Shown: positions 13,248 through 17,651 of the stretch, one piece after another
Layout of the letters: the number at the start of each line of letters is the position of its first letter
Numbering within the stretch: the first letter of the stretch is position 1
Assembly (NCBI GenBank): GCA_002352225.1
Contig: DEIA01000081.1
Location: 1-17,651, forward strand
DNA from: Flammeovirgaceae bacterium UBA2786
Lineage (GTDB): Bacteria; Bacteroidota; Bacteroidia; Cytophagales; Cyclobacteriaceae
Direction of reading: 5' to 3'
Length of the DNA stretch: 17,651 bases
Notes under the pieces: generated by a model
Seen by the model: only the letters and a program-made list of their open reading frames with translations
Told to the model about the DNA's origin: nothing
The model's database searches: none
Program-made: the position numbers and the translations under genes

Positions 13248-14282
13248 TTATCGTTCCCATCGATAGTCGGCTACATTTATTTTTTGAAGCTCGGCTGCTT
13301 TCTCTTCGGGCATGGTATCGGCCATAAAATTACCGGCACCAATCTCGGGGCCGGCCAGGTATTTTATTAATCCGGGTTGGCGGTACGGGGGTTGCAACCA
13401 GCAATGGATTCTGAATTCAGGATAAGAACTTCCATCTACCGGTGCTTGCATCATCGACATCACGTAAGGAAAGTCCATTTCAAAATTCATATCCAGTTTG
13501 CGAACGGTTTGATGAAACACAGCGGTAAAACCTGCTAATTCTTCATCGCTTAAAGAGATAAGCGATTGATGATGGGCTTTTGGAAAAATCATGATTTCGT
13601 AAGCATATCGGGCAAAGTAAGGGATGAAGGCAATGGCAAAATCATTTTCTGCTATGATGCGTATTTTATCTTGTTGCTCGTGCGCCACGATAGATTCAAA
13701 AATATTCTTACCTGTAGTGAGTTTGTATATGTCAGCAACCCGTACTTGTTGGCTAACCAGTTTAAGCGGAAAGTCGACCGCGTAAATCTGACAATGTGGA
13801 TGTGGATTACTTACGCCCACTACTTCGCCTTTGTTTTCGAAAATCAAAACAGAATGAATAGCAGGGTTTTTTCTGAATGCAATCATCTCCTGCTGAAAAG
13901 CAACAAACACCTTTACGACTTCAGGCAACTTCATCTGCGAAAGCGAAATGTTATGCCGCGGATCGTAACATACAACTTTGGCTACACCGGTGGCTTGCTC
14001 ACGTTTATATAGCGAACCAGCTGGGGTTACTTCAGGGGCCTGCATGCCTACTACCGGATGATCGTTTTCAAAAATGAAAACATCGTTATAATTTGGATTA
14101 ACACTGCCATGCACGCGTTTGTTGCCCGGGCAGAGGTAACAGGCAGAATCAAAATCGGGTGCCGATGCAGGCGTAGATTTTGCAGCACCCTGCCACGGCC
14201 TGTTGTTGCGATGAGCAGAATATACTATCCACTCTTCCCGTAAGGGGTGCCAGCGTTTTTCCCACTTGCCTTTTGTGCTCAT
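13248..14282 (-). CDS. galT: Galactose-1-phosphate uridylyltransferase
   Basis: A HIT-superfamily enzyme of the Leloir pathway that swaps UMP between UDP-glucose and galactose 1-phosphate in the cytoplasm. At 344 aa it has the usual length. CYLCPGN gives the zinc cysteines 48 and 51, His110 fits the third ligand, and SNPHPHCQIY holds zinc-ligand His161 and the nucleophile His163 that carries UMP. The C-terminal half shows the second HIT-like fold (FARYAYEIMIFPKAHH, FRIHCWLQPP). All key residues are present. It is the first gene of a two-gene unit with the arabinokinase-like GHMP kinase, 9 nt apart. A palindrome lies 4 nt before its ATG and may be an operator. galE and galM are not in the window. 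Confidence 0.94.
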   Translation of the reverse strand: MSTKGKWEKRWHPLREEWIVYSAHRNNRPWQGAAKSTPASAPDFDSACYLCPGNKRVHGSVNPNYNDVFIFENDHPVVGMQAPEVTPAGSLYKREQATGVAKVVCYDPRHNISLSQMKLPEVVKVFVAFQQEMIAFRKNPAIHSVLIFENKGEVVGVSNPHPHCQIYAVDFPLKLVSQQVRVADIYKLTTGKNIFESIVAHEQQDKIRIIAENDFAIAFIPYFARYAYEIMIFPKAHHQSLISLSDEELAGFTAVFHQTVRKLDMNFEMDFPYVMSMMQAPVDGSSYPEFRIHCWLQPPYRQPGLIKYLAGPEIGAGNFMADTMPEEKAAELQKINVADYRWER

Positions 14283-14286
14283 AACG

Positions 14287-14300
14287 TGAACGTATGTTCA
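14287..14300. promoter_or_regulatory. Palindromic candidate operator upstream of galT
   Basis: TGAAC-GTAT-GTTCA has perfect 5-bp arms and the symmetry continues imperfectly to about 22 bp (14283-14304). It lies 4 nt upstream of the galT ATG inside the short gap to the SPOR gene. A copy of ATGTAAG occurs at 14300-14306 and again at 14330-14336. The position and symmetry suit a repressor such as a GntR- or LacI-type sugar regulator; no regulator gene is in the window. Confidence 0.35.
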
Positions 14301-14354
14301 TGTAAGATACAAGAGTGTACCGAATTTTTATGTAAGCAACAAAATCTATTGTGA

Positions 14355-14858
14355 TTAACGAACCTGAATTTTTTCAGGAACAAGAATGGCTGCTGTAAAA
14401 TTGCTCCGAAGCTTAACAAGGTCGGGGTGAGCTTCAAGTTTAGTAAAGTAACGCCCAACGGTTACCCGAAATTTGGGTTGTTGATATTGGAGATTAGCAA
14501 TATACTCGGGCAAGTCGGTTGTCATTTTCTTCTTAACCTCCATGGCTTCTTCACGGTTTTGCCCGGAATAAATTTGAATGGTGTAACCATCTATAAATTT
14601 TCGTACCTGATTATACCGGTCAATGCTATCCAGCACAATATCAATTTTTTCATTTACGGTATGAGTAGGTGTAACCGGGGTTATTACCGGGGTTTGTGTG
14701 GAAGTATCTTTACCAGCGGTTTCGGTTGGCAGCACTACTTTGGGGCGGTGCGATGAAAGATTTTCATAATATGGTTTATCTGTTGGCTTCTGAGCTGCAC
14801 ACCCGGCCAAAACGATACACACCAAAAAATATAACGTATGTCTGAACACTTTTCTCAT
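14355..14858 (-). CDS. SPOR-domain lipoprotein
   Basis: A 167-aa outer-envelope lipoprotein. The N-terminus MRKVFRHTLYFLVCIVLAGC is a lipoprotein signal with lipobox LAGC and the lipidated Cys at 20. A Pro/Thr-rich disordered linker (about 40-70) leads to a C-terminal SPOR-like domain (about 90-160) with YTIQIYSGQNREEAMEVKKK and FRVTVGRYFTKLEAH, the fold that binds denuded peptidoglycan at division sites. ATG at 14858 is used; the in-frame GTG at 14861 would add one residue only. It stands between secA (84 nt upstream) and galT (72 nt downstream), with no obvious functional link. Two copies of AATTTATCA at 14891-14899 and 14904-14912 lie in its upstream gap. Confidence 0.85.
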   Translation of the reverse strand: MRKVFRHTLYFLVCIVLAGCAAQKPTDKPYYENLSSHRPKVVLPTETAGKDTSTQTPVITPVTPTHTVNEKIDIVLDSIDRYNQVRKFIDGYTIQIYSGQNREEAMEVKKKMTTDLPEYIANLQYQQPKFRVTVGRYFTKLEAHPDLVKLRSNFTAAILVPEKIQVR

Positions 14859-14945
14859 CACTTTAATTACGTAGCAATCTGCAATGAGTTAATTTATCAA
14901 TTCAATTTATCAGGACTAATGTACTGTAAAATCGGTAAACTACAC

Positions 14946-17651
14946 TCAGCCTTCAATAACAATGCACTTACCGGCTTTAATATCGTCTTCTACTTTTTTG
15001 TATTTCACATCTTTTTCTACACGGCCATCCTGATACTGAACGGTTACTTTATCGTTACGGCCAGCAACTTTTTCAGATTTTACAGGCATTACTTTTTCTT
15101 CTACTTGCCGTGGCGCGGCAGAAGGTTGCGATCCGCCACCCTGTAACAACGAGCGCGATTCTTCTTTCTTTTCACTTAATTTCTGACGTTTGAATTGTCG
15201 TGCTTCCTGTACCTGATCGGCTTCTCTTACAGGTATATCGGCCTTCATCAGGAATGATATGGTTTCTTCGTTCACTTTTGCAATAAAACGTTTAAAGGCT
15301 TCGAAGCCTTCGAACTTATAAATCAACAAGGGGTCTTTTTGTTCATATACTGCGTTTTGTACAGATTGTTTTAAGTCATCCATATCACGCAGGTGTTCTT
15401 TCCAGTTTTGATCGATGATAGCCAGTGTAATCATCTTCTCCATGGATTTAATCAGTTCGCCATTGTGTGAGTCTACACATTTTTTTAAATCCGCGGCTAC
15501 GCCAATTTGTTTAATACCATCGGTAAACGGAACAAGAATATCTTTGAATGTACCGCCCCGGGTTTTATACACATCTAATACGATGGGATAAGACTTATCG
15601 GCCGCGGCCTTGTTTTTGTGTTCGTAATGGGTCAATGCCTGATCGTACAACCTGTCGGTAATTACAGCCTGATCCAGTTTAGTGAAATCTTCTTGCGAGA
15701 GTGTGAAATCAAATCCCAGCACACTCAGAATGTTCAACTTAAAATTTTCCAGACTTTCACCAGCTTTGCCACTGGCTACTATTTCATCGCAGGTATCGTA
15801 CAACATGGTAAGAATATCCAGTTGCAGACGTTCGCCATGCAGCGCATTTCTTCTTCGCTTGTAAATCACTTCGCGCTGCGAGTTCATTACGTTATCGTAC
15901 TCCAGCAATCGCTTGCGAATGCCAAAGTTGTTTTCTTCTACTTTTTTCTGGGCTCGTTCAATAGAACTTGTTACCATAGAGTGCGAAATTACTTCACCTT
16001 CTTTTAGTCCAAGCCTGTCCATAATACGGGCTATACGTTCGGGCATAAACAAACGCATCAGGTTGTCTTCTAATGAAACATAAAATTGTGAAGAACCCGG
16101 ATCGCCCTGCCGGCCGGAACGGCCGCGTAGCTGACGGTCAACCCTTCTGGATTCATGCCGCTCGGTACCAATAATGGCCAACCCACCGGCAGCTTTAGAT
16201 TCGGCAGTAAGTTTAATATCGGTACCGCGGCCTGCCATGTTGGTGGCAATGGTTACGGTTCCGGGTTTACCAGCTTCGGCTACAATCTCCGCTTCGCGTT
16301 GGTGCTGTTTTGCATTTAGTACCTGATGTTTGATTTTGCGTATTTGCAACATACGGCTTACCAACTCAGAAATTTCTACGGACGTGGTACCCACCAGCAC
16401 GGGTCTCCCTTCCTGGGTAAGTTTTACAATCTCCTCTACAACCGCATTGAATTTTTCGCGCATGGTTTTGTAAACCAGGTCGTCTTTGTCCTGGCGCGTC
16501 ATGGGTTTGTTGGTAGGAATGGTTACTACATCCAGTTTATAAATATCCCACAACTCGCCAGCTTCGGTTACGGCAGTACCCGTCATACCCGCCAGTTTAT
16601 GGTACATACGGAAGTAGTTCTGCAGGGTGATGGTAGCGTACGTTTGTGTAGCATCTTCTACTTTCACATTTTCCTTCGCTTCTATGGCCTGATGCAAACC
16701 ATCAGAATATCTGCGGCCATCCAGTACACGACCGGTTTGTTCGTCTACAATTTTTACTTTTCCATCTACAATAATATACTCTGTATCTTTTTCAAATAAG
16801 GTGTACGCTTTCAGTAATTGGTTTACACTATGAATGCGTTGCGATTTAGTTGTATACTCGCGTATCAGGTCTTCTTTTTTCTTAAGCCTTTCTTCAGCAG
16901 GTAATGAAAGGTTCTTTTCAATCTTGTTGAGTTCAACACCAATCTCCGGAAGAATAAAGAACTTTGGATCTTCTCCTTCACCGGTAATCAAATCGGTTCC
17001 TTTATCGGTTAGCTGAACGCTGTTGTCTTTTTCTTCAATTACGAAATAGAGTGGTGCGTCTGCTTCTGGCATTAATTTTTTATTGTCGGCCAAAAAGTAG
17101 TTTTCGGTTTTTTGCAGCACGTTTTTCATGCCCATTTCGCTGAGCACTTTAATTAACGGCTTGTATTTGGGCATGGCGCGGTGTGCGCGGAACAAGGCTA
17201 TGCCTCCGTCTTTATCCTGACCTTCGGCCAGTAATTTTTTAGCATCGTTCAGGTATTGGTTAACCAGTTTTTTCTGAGCCTCTACTACTTTGGCAATGCG
17301 TGGTTTTAAATCGTAAAACTCATGTTCATCGCCACGCGGTATAGGGCCAGAAATAATTAATGGTGTACGGGCTTCATCAATCAGTACGCTATCCACTTCA
17401 TCTACCATAGCATAATGATGCCCGCGCTGCACCAGTTCTTCCGGTTCGCGGGCCATGTTATCGCGCAGGTAATCGAAACCAAATTCGTTGTTGGTACCAT
17501 AAGTAATATCGGCATTGTAAGCATTGCGCCTTGCATCGGTATTGGGTTGATGTTTATCAATACAATCAACCTTTAAGCCGAGCCATTCAAAAATAGGGCC
17601 GTTCCATTCGCTATCCCTGCGGGCCAGGTAATCGTTCACCGTTACTATATG
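14946..17651 (-). CDS. secA: Protein translocase ATPase SecA (N-terminus beyond the window)
   Basis: The motor ATPase that pushes preproteins through SecYEG. The 901 codons in the window run from HIVTVNDYLARRD to the stop; the Walker A part lies past the right edge. Seen in partial numbering: the Walker B-type DEVDSVLIDEARTP (84-97), MTGTA (356-360), TNMAGRGTDI (470-479) and DRQLRGRSGRQGDPG (505-519) of the second ATPase domain, then the helical scaffold and wing. Between LIISGP and VDEQTGR there are about 200 residues, roughly 70 more than in E. coli, the enlarged preprotein-binding region typical of Bacteroidota. The C-terminus ends KCIVIEG with no CxCxSG zinc motif for SecB. The frame is intact to the window edge. 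Confidence 0.97.
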   Translation of the reverse strand, partial: HIVTVNDYLARRDSEWNGPIFEWLGLKVDCIDKHQPNTDARRNAYNADITYGTNNEFGFDYLRDNMAREPEELVQRGHHYAMVDEVDSVLIDEARTPLIISGPIPRGDEHEFYDLKPRIAKVVEAQKKLVNQYLNDAKKLLAEGQDKDGGIALFRAHRAMPKYKPLIKVLSEMGMKNVLQKTENYFLADNKKLMPEADAPLYFVIEEKDNSVQLTDKGTDLITGEGEDPKFFILPEIGVELNKIEKNLSLPAEERLKKKEDLIREYTTKSQRIHSVNQLLKAYTLFEKDTEYIIVDGKVKIVDEQTGRVLDGRRYSDGLHQAIEAKENVKVEDATQTYATITLQNYFRMYHKLAGMTGTAVTEAGELWDIYKLDVVTIPTNKPMTRQDKDDLVYKTMREKFNAVVEEIVKLTQEGRPVLVGTTSVEISELVSRMLQIRKIKHQVLNAKQHQREAEIVAEAGKPGTVTIATNMAGRGTDIKLTAESKAAGGLAIIGTERHESRRVDRQLRGRSGRQGDPGSSQFYVSLEDNLMRLFMPERIARIMDRLGLKEGEVISHSMVTSSIERAQKKVEENNFGIRKRLLEYDNVMNSQREVIYKRRRNALHGERLQLDILTMLYDTCDEIVASGKAGESLENFKLNILSVLGFDFTLSQEDFTKLDQAVITDRLYDQALTHYEHKNKAAADKSYPIVLDVYKTRGGTFKDILVPFTDGIKQIGVAADLKKCVDSHNGELIKSMEKMITLAIIDQNWKEHLRDMDDLKQSVQNAVYEQKDPLLIYKFEGFEAFKRFIAKVNEETISFLMKADIPVREADQVQEARQFKRQKLSEKKEESRSLLQGGGSQPSAAPRQVEEKVMPVKSEKVAGRNDKVTVQYQDGRVEKDVKYKKVEDDIKAGKCIVIEG

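Noticed and set aside
13566..14012. 148-codon open frame on the plus strand inside galT
   Set aside because: It is antisense to a fully supported galT with intact catalytic motifs and shows no domain pattern of its own.
14891..14912. Direct repeat AATTTATCA as a regulatory site
   Set aside because: Two copies of a 9-mer 13 bp apart in an AT-rich gap are weak evidence, and they match no known site such as an FNR box.
15618..16799. Plus-strand open frames of 129 and 157 codons inside secA
   Set aside because: They lie opposite conserved SecA motifs and their products have no recognisable features, so they are shadows of secA.

Overview
The window looks like chromosomal DNA from a Bacteroidota bacterium, most likely of the Cytophagales. 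The grounds are a geranylgeranylglyceryl-phosphate synthase of the PcrB type next to a holin-X-like membrane protein, a SecA with a large internal insertion and no C-terminal zinc motif, a Na/Pi-type transporter, an SPOR lipoprotein, weak Shine-Dalgarno signals, and several TAnnTTTG-like promoter elements. GC content is moderate. No tRNA, rRNA, CRISPR array, insertion sequence or phage module was seen. Most genes are housekeeping or metabolic.

Left part (1-960, + strand). The window opens inside an interspersed palindromic repeat whose last hairpin is at 32-52. After an AT-rich gap comes a perfect FNR/CRP-type palindrome (275-288), two tiny single-pass membrane ORFs (38 and 35 aa) and a basic exported protein ending in CKECGIRH.

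Metabolic triad (1011-3579, + strand). deoC, a GapN-like aldehyde dehydrogenase and an acylphosphatase are tightly packed, with a 4-nt overlap and then a 5-nt gap. DeoC makes glyceraldehyde-3-phosphate and acetaldehyde, and the next two enzymes plausibly act on the products or related acyl phosphates.

Minus-strand block (3582-8007). Read in transcription order it holds an M20 amidohydrolase, a Na/Pi cotransporter-like protein, a holin-X-like membrane protein, a single-TM protein and GGGP synthase. The last three are almost fused (1-nt gap, then a 14-nt overlap) and suggest an envelope or lipid unit.

Plus-strand pair (8110-11955). A secreted protein with a DUF1080 (3-keto-disaccharide hydrolase family) domain and a PA14-like domain is followed 21 nt later by an exported beta-propeller dehydrogenase-like protein with a C-terminal cytochrome c. 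Together they look like an extracytoplasmic sugar oxidation and cleavage module.

Minus-strand right part (11952-17651). In transcription order: secA (cut by the right edge), an SPOR lipoprotein, galT, and a GHMP sugar kinase whose signature motif is that of plant L-arabinokinase rather than classical GalK. A palindrome lies directly upstream of galT.

The observations most worth following are the arabinokinase-like kinase with its operator-like palindrome, the DUF1080/propeller-cytochrome pair, the GapN homologue that lacks the usual catalytic Glu, and the FNR-like box next to the tiny membrane proteins. None of these alone proves a new system.
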